64,000 bases of DNA, from assembly GCA_027858855.1 (NCBI GenBank), contig JAQIBV010000009.1, forward strand, positions 1-64,000, written 5' to 3'. The notes below the pieces were generated by a model. The model was given only the letters and a program-made list of their open reading frames with translations. It was not told the origin of the DNA and searched no databases. Source of the stretch: Spirochaetota bacterium (lineage in GTDB: Bacteria; Spirochaetota; UBA4802; JAFGJZ01). The position numbers were made by a program, and so were the translations under genes. Below, piece by piece: positions 24,651 to 33,274 of this stretch; within the stretch, counting starts at the first letter, position 1, and each line of letters starts with the position of its first letter.

Positions 24651-26378
24651 TTATACACAGGAAGCAAAACGAATCAATTTTTCTTCCTTATCGTAATAAA
24701 ACCTTGCATTTGTCATTGTCTCTTCAAGTTTTTTTACTTCATGTTTTATTGTTAGAACTGTTCCAGGAAAAGTACTACTGTATACAAGTATCTGAGGATC
24801 CTCATCACAAACCAGCAGCTTTTCAGTATCAGCAATTTTATCTTTTACTTCACTTTCCTTTTTTTTACGAATCGTCATCTCATTAAGCATTAAGACGCAA
24901 TTCCTTTTCTTGATATCCGGTAAGGCCGAAATAAAGCCTTTTGGATCCTCAAAAAGATTATTTCCAAAACTATTTTTCAAAAGGTTCATCTGCTCTGCAA
25001 CAGCTTCACGTGCAGTACCTAATTCACGGCGGTATTCTTCCAGTATTTTTTCAACTCTTAAATTACGCCCTACCATCAAATCAGTTGTAGTCTCTTTTCG
25101 TGATCCAACATAATTTGCTTCAATTCTATTACGGGCAACAATACGCCCTCCCATAATCTTACCATTTTTAGAGGTAACAATAACCTTATCATTAGAATTA
25201 ACCGTACAGTTAATAACCGACTCATCAATAGCGATTACTCCCTCAGACTCGATACTGGAATTAAGGAGGTACTTGGCGCTAACGTCTTTACCGGCAATTA
25301 TTGACGTTTTTCCCTTACCGGCAACCCCCAAGGCTATGGTTATAGAGCCACCAGCCTCAATAATGGCATCATCAACATTTCCATCAATTATGATATCACC
25401 TCCGGCTTTTACACTGAACCCGGGAAGAACATTACCATTAATGTGTACACTTCCGTGAAAATTTATATTTCCCGACTCATAATCGATATCACCGTTAACG
25501 ATTGCAATCTCTTTAATCGACAATTTTCTATTATTCAAAAACACGCAACCATCTACCGAAGCTACATAAATATGCGGATCATCCTTACTTGGAACCAGAT
25601 TTTCACCAATCTGTAATCCCATCGGTGGATCCGTTTCCGCAGGTGCCTTCTCTCCAAAAATTGTATAACCGGGTTCAGGAGTCAGTTTATCATATTTCTT
25701 AAGAACAGCTTCCCCCTTCTTAACTTCATGTATGGAGTTAACCTCTTTGAAATCGATATGCCCGTCCTGAGCCAACTTTCCTGCTTTACGCCCAAGATCA
25801 ATAAGAGGGTCATAATATTCAGCGCGGCCATTCACAGGAGCCTTGGATTTTGCAACAACAACTCGAGTTAACCGTTGTTTATTAGGATCAATTTTTTTTA
25901 GAGCTGCCTCTATAAGAGGTGTTTCTACACGAGTTACTATCTTTTGAAGTGATAGCTCCTCATCTATGTCTTTTAGATTTGGGATTTTTTTCAATTGTGA
26001 TGGGACAATATAGTACAAAGCGACCGTTTTATCATTTATTATCTGAAGAGGAGAAGTAACCTGGAGTAAGCCTGCATCATTTAAAGAAACAAAGCCATAA
26101 TTTGATGCGTGATAACTCCTGTCCTTTTCATTAAAAAAGACTCCTGATCCTGTAGAAATCTTTCTAAATGGCAGAGTTTTATAATATGAATATCCCTGAT
26201 CAAGATATTTTTTAACATCAGACTCGTCATTTACATCTATTACTCGGGCCAGAATTTCAGAGCGACCAACAAAATTTACCGCAGACGAAACAGAAATGGA
26301 CTTCTCACCCTTCTCATTCTGCTTTTGAACCAACATCCGTGTGGCCTGGTTATTAAAATAGATTAATATTAACTTCAT
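24651..26378 (-). CDS. fapA: FapA/DUF342 flagellar-assembly-type polymer-like protein
   Basis: This is a 575-residue DUF342 protein. A globular N-terminal third includes NGRAEYYDPLID. A long right-handed beta-helix follows (about 300-450) with short hydrophobic/Gly repeats such as GDIIIDGNVDDAIIEAGG and IAIDESVINCTVNSNDK. A coiled-coil and polar tail (from about 460, VEKILEEYRREL) ends the protein. In Vibrio vulnificus FapA links carbohydrate uptake to flagellar pole localisation; in most bacteria the role is unknown. ATG 26378 is chosen over a TTG 27 bp upstream. fliG lies directly upstream on the same strand, which agrees with a motility role. A 7-bp hairpin stands just before the ribosome site. 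Confidence 0.8.
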   Translation of the reverse strand: MKLILIYFNNQATRMLVQKQNEKGEKSISVSSAVNFVGRSEILARVIDVNDESDVKKYLDQGYSYYKTLPFRKISTGSGVFFNEKDRSYHASNYGFVSLNDAGLLQVTSPLQIINDKTVALYYIVPSQLKKIPNLKDIDEELSLQKIVTRVETPLIEAALKKIDPNKQRLTRVVVAKSKAPVNGRAEYYDPLIDLGRKAGKLAQDGHIDFKEVNSIHEVKKGEAVLKKYDKLTPEPGYTIFGEKAPAETDPPMGLQIGENLVPSKDDPHIYVASVDGCVFLNNRKLSIKEIAIVNGDIDYESGNINFHGSVHINGNVLPGFSVKAGGDIIIDGNVDDAIIEAGGSITIALGVAGKGKTSIIAGKDVSAKYLLNSSIESEGVIAIDESVINCTVNSNDKVIVTSKNGKIMGGRIVARNRIEANYVGSRKETTTDLMVGRNLRVEKILEEYRRELGTAREAVAEQMNLLKNSFGNNLFEDPKGFISALPDIKKRNCVLMLNEMTIRKKKESEVKDKIADTEKLLVCDEDPQILVYSSTFPGTVLTIKHEVKKLEETMTNARFYYDKEEKLIRFASCV

Positions 26379-26760
26379 TATATTCTTTCCCGCCTCAGTT
26401 ATCAAAAAATAACTGAAAATTATGAGTCCCTCTCTTCAAAACTGTTGCTAATTTAATACACTCATAAACGATTAATTACATTAGAAACAGGCAGCACCAA
26501 CAACATAACAACTCTGTTTAATGTATCACTAATTAACGAAAGTTTTTTACATGCGTCTTTACAAGCATATAAGCATTCAGCACAAATTAAGGCTCTCTTG
26601 TTCATATATCGTTAATTTTACATTGATACTTAACCGATAAAAGAGAATTGTAATGAACCATGTAAAATCGGAGTTACCATTACAAATATAGCAAATTCTG
26701 CTTTTGAAAGTATATATTAAAGATACTAAAAACTGATACTGATTTCAAGAATAGAGTCAA
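26379..26760. other. Intergenic region between fliG and fapA
   Basis: About 380 bp with no visible gene. It contains the 7-bp hairpin CAGTTAT/ATAACTG (26396-26415) directly before the fapA ribosome site, and a 9-bp inverted repeat ATTTTACAT/ATGTAAAAT with about 36 bases between the arms (around 26615-26668). No clear terminator follows fliG and no strong promoter precedes fapA. Confidence 0.45.
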
Positions 26761-27759
26761 TCACTCAATATATTTCTCACGATTCTTCTTAATAACAATA
26801 GAACCGGCATTATCAAGTGATCGCATGATATCTACAATCTCACGACGTGCCTTAGTAATGTCGGACATTCGTACGGGCCCCAGGTGCTCCATTTCATTTA
26901 TAATGTCTGTGGCCCGGTTATTTGAAACATTTCTTAAGAACTTCACACGAATATCATCGCCGGCACCCTTGAGCGCAAGAGCCAGAATATCATCACTTTC
27001 CAGATTATCAATAAGTATGCGAACTTCTGTATTTGTAAGATCCAGGATGCTTTCGAATGAATAGATAAGTTCAGCAATTTTTCGCGCAGTATCTGGTTGT
27101 TCACTCTCAAAATGAGACATAATCTGCTGTTCGGTTTGCTCATCAAGATGATTCAATATATCAGCAAGTTTATTGACACCACCAGGATGATCATACATTA
27201 CCTCAGAAGATGTCATCTGATCATACCGCTTTTTTAAAGCCCGTGCGACCTGCATTACAGCCTCAGGAGAGACTTTGCGCATCCGAGCCAGCCTGAGAGC
27301 AACCTCTTTTGCCTTGTCTGCCGGAAGCATTCTAAGAACCGATCCGGCTTGAGACGAATTAATGTGGGAAAATACAAGGGCAATTGTACCTGAATTCTCA
27401 TTTTGAATAAGATTAAATAGTACATCTGAATCAACATTCTTTAAAAATTGAAACCCCTCTTCGGGAGACCCCATTTTAATTCGATTACAGAGTGATTCAG
27501 CCCGCTCCTCCCCCATGGAGGAAACTAGTGTTTTACGAACAAAGGACTCGCCTCCGTAACTGACATTTTTGATTCGGTTAAATTCAACCATGAAATCACC
27601 GATTATCTCCTCTTTTTCATCAGCAGACAATGTCTCGATACGAGCCATCTCTTTGGTTATTGCAAGAACTGTGTCATCATCAAAATTCCTGAGAATTTCA
27701 GATGCAGCCTCACTGCCGATAGAAATAAGAAAAGCTGCTGATTTTTCAATACTATTCAT
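26761..27759 (-). CDS. fliG: Flagellar motor switch protein FliG
   Basis: FliG is the rotor protein that meets the stator and sets rotation direction. The 332-residue protein has the full length with N-, middle and C-terminal ARM-like domains: SAAFLISIGSEAASEILR near the start, the EHPQ-like region (SHINSSQAGSVLRMLP) in the middle, and the charged torque helix (LDNAGSIVIKKNREKYIE end, preceded by GPVRMSDITKARREIVD). It is an isolated copy; no other flagellar gene is near. ATG 27759 overlaps the rnfB stop (ATGAATAG), implying coupled translation; a TTG 12 bp upstream is less likely. FliG-like motor function is secure, but this could be one of several paralogues. Confidence 0.92.
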   Translation of the reverse strand: MNSIEKSAAFLISIGSEAASEILRNFDDDTVLAITKEMARIETLSADEKEEIIGDFMVEFNRIKNVSYGGESFVRKTLVSSMGEERAESLCNRIKMGSPEEGFQFLKNVDSDVLFNLIQNENSGTIALVFSHINSSQAGSVLRMLPADKAKEVALRLARMRKVSPEAVMQVARALKKRYDQMTSSEVMYDHPGGVNKLADILNHLDEQTEQQIMSHFESEQPDTARKIAELIYSFESILDLTNTEVRILIDNLESDDILALALKGAGDDIRVKFLRNVSNNRATDIINEMEHLGPVRMSDITKARREIVDIMRSLDNAGSIVIKKNREKYIE

Positions 27760-28603
27760 CTGAGACTTCAACCGGAAAAGAAATTACATCCTGAGGACAA
27801 ACGCTGGAGCACTCCCCGCAATTAATACAGAGCTCTGCATTAACATGAGCGAGAAAATTATCGACAGTAATCGCAGTATCAATATCAGGATTATCGGCAA
27901 AAACATTTTTACAGGCCTTAACAACACAGAGTTTACAACCAATGCAACCAGCAGTGCACCCCTGTTTCATAACGGGCCCCTTTTCCATGTTTTTACACTT
28001 CACATAAACCTGCTGTTTCACCGAAAGAAGCGAAATAATAAAGCGGGGACAGGCGTCGACACATTTGCCGCAACCAGTACAAAGATCAGGATCGATGTGT
28101 GGCAGACGATCCTCCCCCATGCTAATCGCATTAAAAGGACAAATTGAAGCACAATCTCCCAGCCCAAGACAACCATAGCTACAGACCCTAAATCCCCCAC
28201 GAATCTGATTCGCAGCCCTACAGCTGTGAGGCCCTTCATAGTTAAACTTATTCTTGGTATGAAAAAGACCGCCTTGACAGTGGACACGGGCAATTTTTTT
28301 TTCCATCTGAGAAGCCGACAACCCCATTATTGCGCCTATCTGCGCTGCACTCTCCCCACCACCAACTGGACAGAGTGCGATATCGGCTCCCTCGTGCACT
28401 ATTTTATCAGCGTAGGCTGCACAACCTGGATATCCACAAGCTCCACAGTTAGCCCCAGGCAAAACTACATCAATTGCCTCTACTCGAGGATCCTTCGGTA
28501 CATGTAATTTTTTCTTTGCAATTGAAAGAATCACTCCGAAGGTAGTACCAAGGGCTGTTATTCCTATAACTGCAGCAATGGTCTGCATCATTATTTCACT
28601 CAT
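27752..28603 (-). CDS. rnfB: Rnf complex ferredoxin subunit RnfB
   Basis: RnfB is the electron-input polyferredoxin of the ion-translocating ferredoxin:NAD oxidoreductase. The 283 residues start with a membrane anchor (about 8-28). The CGACGYPGC motif (near 52-60) opens the Fe-S domain, and then come several ferredoxin clusters: CLGLGDCASICP, CTGCGKCVDACP, CTAGCIGCKLCVVKAC and CINCGECSSVCP. That is about four to five [4Fe-4S] sites. GGAG precedes ATG 28603. The other Rnf subunits (C, D, G, E, A) are not in the window, so it is an orphan here, unusually overlapped by fliG. rseC lies about 4 kb downstream. Confidence 0.93.
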   Translation of the reverse strand: MSEIMMQTIAAVIGITALGTTFGVILSIAKKKLHVPKDPRVEAIDVVLPGANCGACGYPGCAAYADKIVHEGADIALCPVGGGESAAQIGAIMGLSASQMEKKIARVHCQGGLFHTKNKFNYEGPHSCRAANQIRGGFRVCSYGCLGLGDCASICPFNAISMGEDRLPHIDPDLCTGCGKCVDACPRFIISLLSVKQQVYVKCKNMEKGPVMKQGCTAGCIGCKLCVVKACKNVFADNPDIDTAITVDNFLAHVNAELCINCGECSSVCPQDVISFPVEVSDE

Positions 28604-28778
28604 TCGCGGCTCCAAAAAAGATATTGACGTGGATCAAACATTATACTTAAATACTTGAAGACTTTATGGAACTTAATTCGATTTCATAACTCAAATAGTA
28701 ATATCATTAAACACATTTTTAAAAGGTCTTATCATTTAACCTTTAAAGATTTTTAAGATTAACCTAATTTCTAAAGGA

Positions 28779-28807
28779 TTGATTTTCACGAATTATGTCA
28801 ATATTTA
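28779..28807 (+). promoter_or_regulatory. Candidate promoter for the stand-alone HATPase-like gene
   Basis: TTGATT (28779-28784) and TATTTA (28802-28807) are 17 bp apart, about 60 bp before the gene. Each box matches the consensus in four of six positions. On the opposite strand a TATAAT (28640-28645) without a good -35 may serve rnfB. Confidence 0.4.
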
Positions 28808-28866
28808 TTTTATGCAAACGATTTCATACAGATTATATACTTTAGTGCTAAAACAGGGAAAACAAT

Positions 28867-29511
28867 ATGGAAATGAGCGAGAGAGTAAAAACACTGATAG
28901 ATTCAACATGGGAAAAAAACGGAGAAATTGTATTTGTTGCCTATGCTATGATCGAAAAAACGGAAAACAGTATCAAATATCTGCTCAATAAAACCTTTGC
29001 CGGATGCGAACCTGACTATGCAGTACCGGTATTTTCATGTATAAAAGAGCTAACTACTAATTCGATCAAAGCAAATATAAAAAAAGTACTGATTGACGAG
29101 AAAATTATTGTAAACCCGGATAATAAAGAGGAGACGCTATTAAAGCTGAAGTCCATTCTGAAAGAAGATATTCTGCTAGAATACAGCATCAAAACCAAAG
29201 AGTATGGACTCTCGACGCGGGTATATATCCGAAAAGATGATCGGCAGTTAGTTGTTCGGGTAATAAATCCGGTTCCTTTGACCTACAGTCAACTCGAGCG
29301 TATCAGTCGCAAGATGAATGCATCACGTAACTACGATTGCCTGGCACAGTTTTACCTCGAGAACCCGGATCCGGAAGCTGAAGGCATGGGATTGGGCCTG
29401 TCTATGGTAACTGTACTCCTTAAAGGCTCCGGAATAGACCCTGACTCTTTCCGCGTCTATTCAGACATGAAGAAAAAGACTGTCGCAGAATTGAATATAC
29501 CGCTTACTTAA
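28867..29511 (+). CDS. Stand-alone HATPase-like domain protein
   Basis: This 214-residue protein is a paralogue of the N-terminal half of the HDOD fusion at 10708-12201. It shares the N-box IKELTTNSIKANIKK (59-73, with E61 and N65) and the lid AEGMGLGLSMV (171-181). The loop with DxGxG is again replaced by INPVPLTYSQLERI. After the lid the GSGIDPDSFRVYSD segment matches FAKEDFSINSSKN in the fusion. There is no phospho-acceptor helix, sensor or receiver domain. It could act like an anti-sigma kinase (RsbW/SpoIIAB type), as a partner of STAS proteins, or as a non-catalytic adaptor. It is flanked by divergent rnfB and overlaps the radical-SAM gene tail-to-tail by 8 bp. The fold call is by motif only. 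Confidence 0.65.
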   Translation: MEMSERVKTLIDSTWEKNGEIVFVAYAMIEKTENSIKYLLNKTFAGCEPDYAVPVFSCIKELTTNSIKANIKKVLIDEKIIVNPDNKEETLLKLKSILKEDILLEYSIKTKEYGLSTRVYIRKDDRQLVVRVINPVPLTYSQLERISRKMNASRNYDCLAQFYLENPDPEAEGMGLGLSMVTVLLKGSGIDPDSFRVYSDMKKKTVAELNIPLT

Positions 29512-30442
29512 CGGCACAATAGAAGGTGCCCCGTTCGCCCTTTTCCCGGGTTATGAGCCCCTGCTGCTCATAACCCGCCAGCAGCTCAGTCAGCTTATCA
29601 GCAGAAATACCCACAATTACCATTAAATCATCAATAGTTGAGGGACGGCGACTGACCGTAGAGACAATCTTCTGTCTTAACAGTTGTGCGCCATCTTCTG
29701 TTTGTACAAGATAATCTGGGCGACTTACAAGTTGAACAGGTAAACCTTCAAAAAAATCATAAACGGCCTGTAGTTGTTTCTCATCCGGCTTTTTCACAAG
29801 GGGAGAAGTTCCCGGCCTATCAAGATAGTTAATCTGAAGTGCATCAGGAGATATTTCCTCAATTGCAGAACGAAGAAGTGTCAACTCTTCGACAGTGTCA
29901 TTTTCGCCCGGTACAATAAAGAGTTCAATCACGAGCTTTCCCGTATACTCTTTACGCAGGCTGATTATTCCTTCAAGTACTGTTCCTGACGTAACAGAGG
30001 GATGAGGCCCCAGTATTCGTTCAAATACTGACGGGCTTATCGCATCCAGAGAGGGAACAATCAGGTCGCAATCCAGAACCCCATCACGAACCTTTTTGTC
30101 ATTAAAAAGTGTCGCATTAGTAAGGAGTGCTATCTTCTGTTTCGGAAAATTCTGTTTAATATACCCGATTACCCGTTCAATGCCTGTATGCAATGTTGGT
30201 TCACCGGAACCTGAAAAAGTTATGTAGTCGACCTTCTGACTGGTATTTTGCATAAACTGACCAATCTCTCTACAGACATCGTCCGTTGGTACATACTCTT
30301 TTCTTTCTATTGTTAACTCTGTTGTGGCACCACATTCACAATAGACACAATCAAAAGAGCAGGTTTTCATTGGGACAAGGTCAATACCAAGTGACAACCC
30401 CAAACGCCGGGATACTACTGGGCCGAATATATAGTTATACAT
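29504..30442 (-). CDS. Radical SAM enzyme of the COG0731 (TYW1-like) group
   Basis: The 312 residues begin with FGPVVSRRLGLSLGIDL, then the cluster motif CSFDCVYC (about 28-35) and FSGSGEPTLH for SAM binding. All three cysteines are present. The C-terminal 60 residues form a winged-helix-like unit (RPSTIDDLMVIVGI, QGLITREKGERGTF). This arrangement occurs in many anaerobes and is annotated as wybutosine-synthesis homologue, without an established reaction. ATG 30442 is chosen over an overlapping TTG three bases upstream. It is divergent from purB. No partner that would suggest a peptide-modification role is adjacent. Confidence 0.8.
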   Translation of the reverse strand: MYNYIFGPVVSRRLGLSLGIDLVPMKTCSFDCVYCECGATTELTIERKEYVPTDDVCREIGQFMQNTSQKVDYITFSGSGEPTLHTGIERVIGYIKQNFPKQKIALLTNATLFNDKKVRDGVLDCDLIVPSLDAISPSVFERILGPHPSVTSGTVLEGIISLRKEYTGKLVIELFIVPGENDTVEELTLLRSAIEEISPDALQINYLDRPGTSPLVKKPDEKQLQAVYDFFEGLPVQLVSRPDYLVQTEDGAQLLRQKIVSTVSRRPSTIDDLMVIVGISADKLTELLAGYEQQGLITREKGERGTFYCAVK

Positions 30443-30663
30443 CAATTATGCTCTCCACGTGATTCCAGTTTATTCATAAATACTTCACAAGTCGTCATTA
30501 ATTACAATCCGAAAAAGAGCATAGTTTTATACTCAATCAAATTTTCAACTGTTTTTAGTACTGAAGAATTCGGGGACAGAACCCTGCTTTATAATTTTTT
30601 ATTGCATTTTTGATGTCCTCTCGTGAGCTTGTAAAAAAGAATAATGTGCAACCGGAGATAATC

Positions 30664-31962
30664 ATGATAGAACGCTATAGTCGTAAAGAGATAAGTGATA
30701 TTTGGGAGCTTGAAAATAAATTTCGTATATGGCTGGATATAGAAATCGCAGCCTGTGAAGCAAACAATAAACTTGGCATAGTTCCGGACGAAGATCTGGC
30801 AATAATAAAAGAAAAAGCAGACTTTGATCTAAATCGCATACATGAAATTGAAGCACAAACCCATCACGATGTAATAGCATTTTTAACCGCAGTTGCTGAA
30901 AAAGTTGGCGAACCGAGCCGCTTTATTCACTATGGATTAACATCAAGCGATATTGGCGATACTGCTCTATGTATCCAGATGCGACAGGCCGGCGAACTTC
31001 TGATTAATCAGCTTGATAAACTTATTGAAGCTCTTCGAAAACAGGCCATTGCCCACAAATTCACTCCTTGCATGGGCAGATCACACGGAGTGCATGCTGA
31101 ACCGACAACCTTCGGCATGAAAATGCTACTTTTTTATGAGGAGTGTAAACGTAATCGTTTACGCCTTGAACGTGCTATTGAAAACATCAGCTTTCTTAAA
31201 ATGTCGGGAGCCGTCGGCACATTCAGCAATATCTCTCCAACAGTTGAAACCTATATGGCCGAAAAACTGAACCTGACTCCCGATCCTGTATCGACACAGG
31301 TGATACAGCGTGATCGTCATGCTGAGTATGCCGCAGCACTTGCCATTACAGCAGCGACACTCGACAAAATTGCAACCGAAATCAGACACCTGCAACGAAC
31401 CGAAGTGCGCGAGGCCGAAGAGCCCTTTCAAAAAGGACAAAAGGGGTCGTCGGCAATGCCACATAAGCGCAATCCGATTATCTGTGAGCGTGTTTCCGGT
31501 ATTACCCGTGTTATCAAGTCGAACATGTTCACTGCTCTCGACAATGTAACACTATGGCACGAACGAGATATTTCGCACTCTTCCGCCGAAAGAATCATTT
31601 TGCCCGATTCAACTATCGCACTGGACTACCTTCTTGACAAGATGACTTTTGTTATCTCGGGACTGCATATATATCCTGAATCCATGTTAAACAATATAAA
31701 TAAAACTGGCGGGCTCTTCTTTTCTCAAAGCCTGCTTCTCGCAATAATTGACAAAAATATTTCGCGTGAAGACGCCTATCGCATGGTTCAAAACAACGCA
31801 ATGCGAGCCTGGAACGGTGAAGGATCGCTGAAAGATCTGGTAATGCACGATTCAGAAATTAACAATTTGTTTTCCTCAAAAGAGATTGATGAGATATTTG
31901 ACATGAATAAATACTTCGAAAACATACAGGCGGTTTTTAACAAAACGGGTATCAATGAATAA
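30664..31962 (+). CDS. purB: Adenylosuccinate lyase
   Basis: It cleaves SAICAR and adenylosuccinate in purine synthesis. The start MIERYSRKEISDIWELENKF, TSSDIGDTAL and the signature SSAMPHKRNP (around residue 260) mark it as PurB of the fumarase/aspartase superfamily. At 432 residues it has the normal bacterial length. ATG 30664 is preceded by CCGGAGATA; an in-frame TTG 54 bp upstream would add residues not found in the family. A TATAAT at 30590-30595 without a matching -35 may be its promoter. The stop overlaps miaB by 8 bp, so purB, miaB and probably the SPOR gene and mutS form an operon. Confidence 0.97.
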   Translation: MIERYSRKEISDIWELENKFRIWLDIEIAACEANNKLGIVPDEDLAIIKEKADFDLNRIHEIEAQTHHDVIAFLTAVAEKVGEPSRFIHYGLTSSDIGDTALCIQMRQAGELLINQLDKLIEALRKQAIAHKFTPCMGRSHGVHAEPTTFGMKMLLFYEECKRNRLRLERAIENISFLKMSGAVGTFSNISPTVETYMAEKLNLTPDPVSTQVIQRDRHAEYAAALAITAATLDKIATEIRHLQRTEVREAEEPFQKGQKGSSAMPHKRNPIICERVSGITRVIKSNMFTALDNVTLWHERDISHSSAERIILPDSTIALDYLLDKMTFVISGLHIYPESMLNNINKTGGLFFSQSLLLAIIDKNISREDAYRMVQNNAMRAWNGEGSLKDLVMHDSEINNLFSSKEIDEIFDMNKYFENIQAVFNKTGINE

Positions 31963-33274
31963 GGGATATACAACCTACTTTATTGAAACCTTTGGCTGTC
32001 AGATGAATAAAAATGACAGTGACCTGATCGCAGCCTCTTTAGAAAAAGAGGGTTTAACTGCAACAACCATGTTGAAAGCTGATATTGTTGTCTTTAACAC
32101 CTGTTCAGTACGGAAACATGCTGAAGATCGAGCTGTTGCCCGCCTGCGCGAGGCTAAAGCTCACAAGCGAAAACATGGTCTGGTTATAGCTGCCGGTTGC
32201 CTGTCGCAGCATATTGGCTCAAAACTTCTTGCTGATGGAATTTGCGATATCGCTGTTGGCCCCTACGAATCGCCTAACCTGAAATCAATAATCAGCTGTT
32301 TCCTTAATGATTCGACCCGAAACCTCTTTGTATCTACCGAAAGATCTGATTTTGCAGGGCGATTGCATCCCTCATTATCCGAACGGCCGGAAAAGGAGTT
32401 CTGGCATAAGTACGTAACAATAACCCATGGTTGTGAAAACTTCTGTACCTACTGTATTGTTCCCTATGTTCGTGGCCCGTTAATTTCATTTAAATCACAG
32501 GATATTATCGACTATATTATTACTCTACCAGCTCAAGGTATATTCGAAGTCACTCTTCTAGGGCAGAATGTAAACCAGTATGGACAGGATACCGGTGATA
32601 TAAGTTTCCCGGAACTTTTAAATGCTGTCTCAGCTATTCCCGGAATTGAAAAAATTAACTTTTTGACATCTCATCCAAAAGATTTTAATCCTGAAATTAT
32701 CAGTCAAATCACAAATAACAGCAAGATAGCCCGTTCAATTCATCTTCCACTGCAGAGCGGCTCTGATGCTATTTTGAAAAGAATGAACCGGGGATATACC
32801 GTTTCACACTACAGCTCTCTGATAGATACAATTCGCAAGTCAGGCGACATAGCTATAACAACTGATATTATTGTCGGCTTTCCAGGTGAGACCGAAGCTC
32901 AGCACCGAGAGAGCCTACAATTGATTCGTGAAATTGGTTATGATGATGCCTTTATGTATAAATACTCACCAAGAACAGGAACCGTGAGTGCCGAATACGA
33001 AGAACAGATCCCAACAGATGTAAAAAATGGGCGTCTTGAAGAGCTAATAGCCATGCAGCGCGAAATAACAGTTGCAAAACTGCATGAACAGATCGGCAGA
33101 CATGAAAAAATAGTTGTTGAAAGAGTAAGTCGTAAAAGCGATAATGAAGTATCTGGTAATACATTTTCGAACCGTCAGGCAGTACTTGTCGGCGATAAGA
33201 GTGATATCGGAAAAATTTTTACGATAGAAATTGAGAAGGTTAATGGCGCGACACTTTTCGGAAAAAAAATATAA
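31955..33274 (+). CDS. miaB: tRNA-2-methylthio-N6-dimethylallyladenosine synthase MiaB
   Basis: It methylthiolates i6A37 in tRNA with two [4Fe-4S] clusters. The N-terminal auxiliary-cluster cysteines C15 (TFGCQMNKND), C50 (VFNTCSVR) and C82 (AAGCLSQ) and the radical SAM cysteines C160, C164 and C167 (THGCENFCTYC) are all present. A TRAM domain closes the 439-residue protein. YGQDTGDISFPELL and HLPLQSGSD are further family marks. It overlaps purB at the start and the SPOR gene at the end. The family also includes RimO and MtaB, but length and the FGCQMN start favour MiaB. Confidence 0.95.
   Translation: MNKGYTTYFIETFGCQMNKNDSDLIAASLEKEGLTATTMLKADIVVFNTCSVRKHAEDRAVARLREAKAHKRKHGLVIAAGCLSQHIGSKLLADGICDIAVGPYESPNLKSIISCFLNDSTRNLFVSTERSDFAGRLHPSLSERPEKEFWHKYVTITHGCENFCTYCIVPYVRGPLISFKSQDIIDYIITLPAQGIFEVTLLGQNVNQYGQDTGDISFPELLNAVSAIPGIEKINFLTSHPKDFNPEIISQITNNSKIARSIHLPLQSGSDAILKRMNRGYTVSHYSSLIDTIRKSGDIAITTDIIVGFPGETEAQHRESLQLIREIGYDDAFMYKYSPRTGTVSAEYEEQIPTDVKNGRLEELIAMQREITVAKLHEQIGRHEKIVVERVSRKSDNEVSGNTFSNRQAVLVGDKSDIGKIFTIEIEKVNGATLFGKKI

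Noticed and set aside
23146-28603. Complete Rnf operon
   Set aside because: Only RnfB and an RseC-like protein are present; the intervening genes are unrelated and RnfA, C, D, E and G are absent.
30610-30663. N-terminal extension of purB from a TTG
   Set aside because: The extra 18 residues do not resemble PurB, and a good ribosome site precedes the ATG at 30664.
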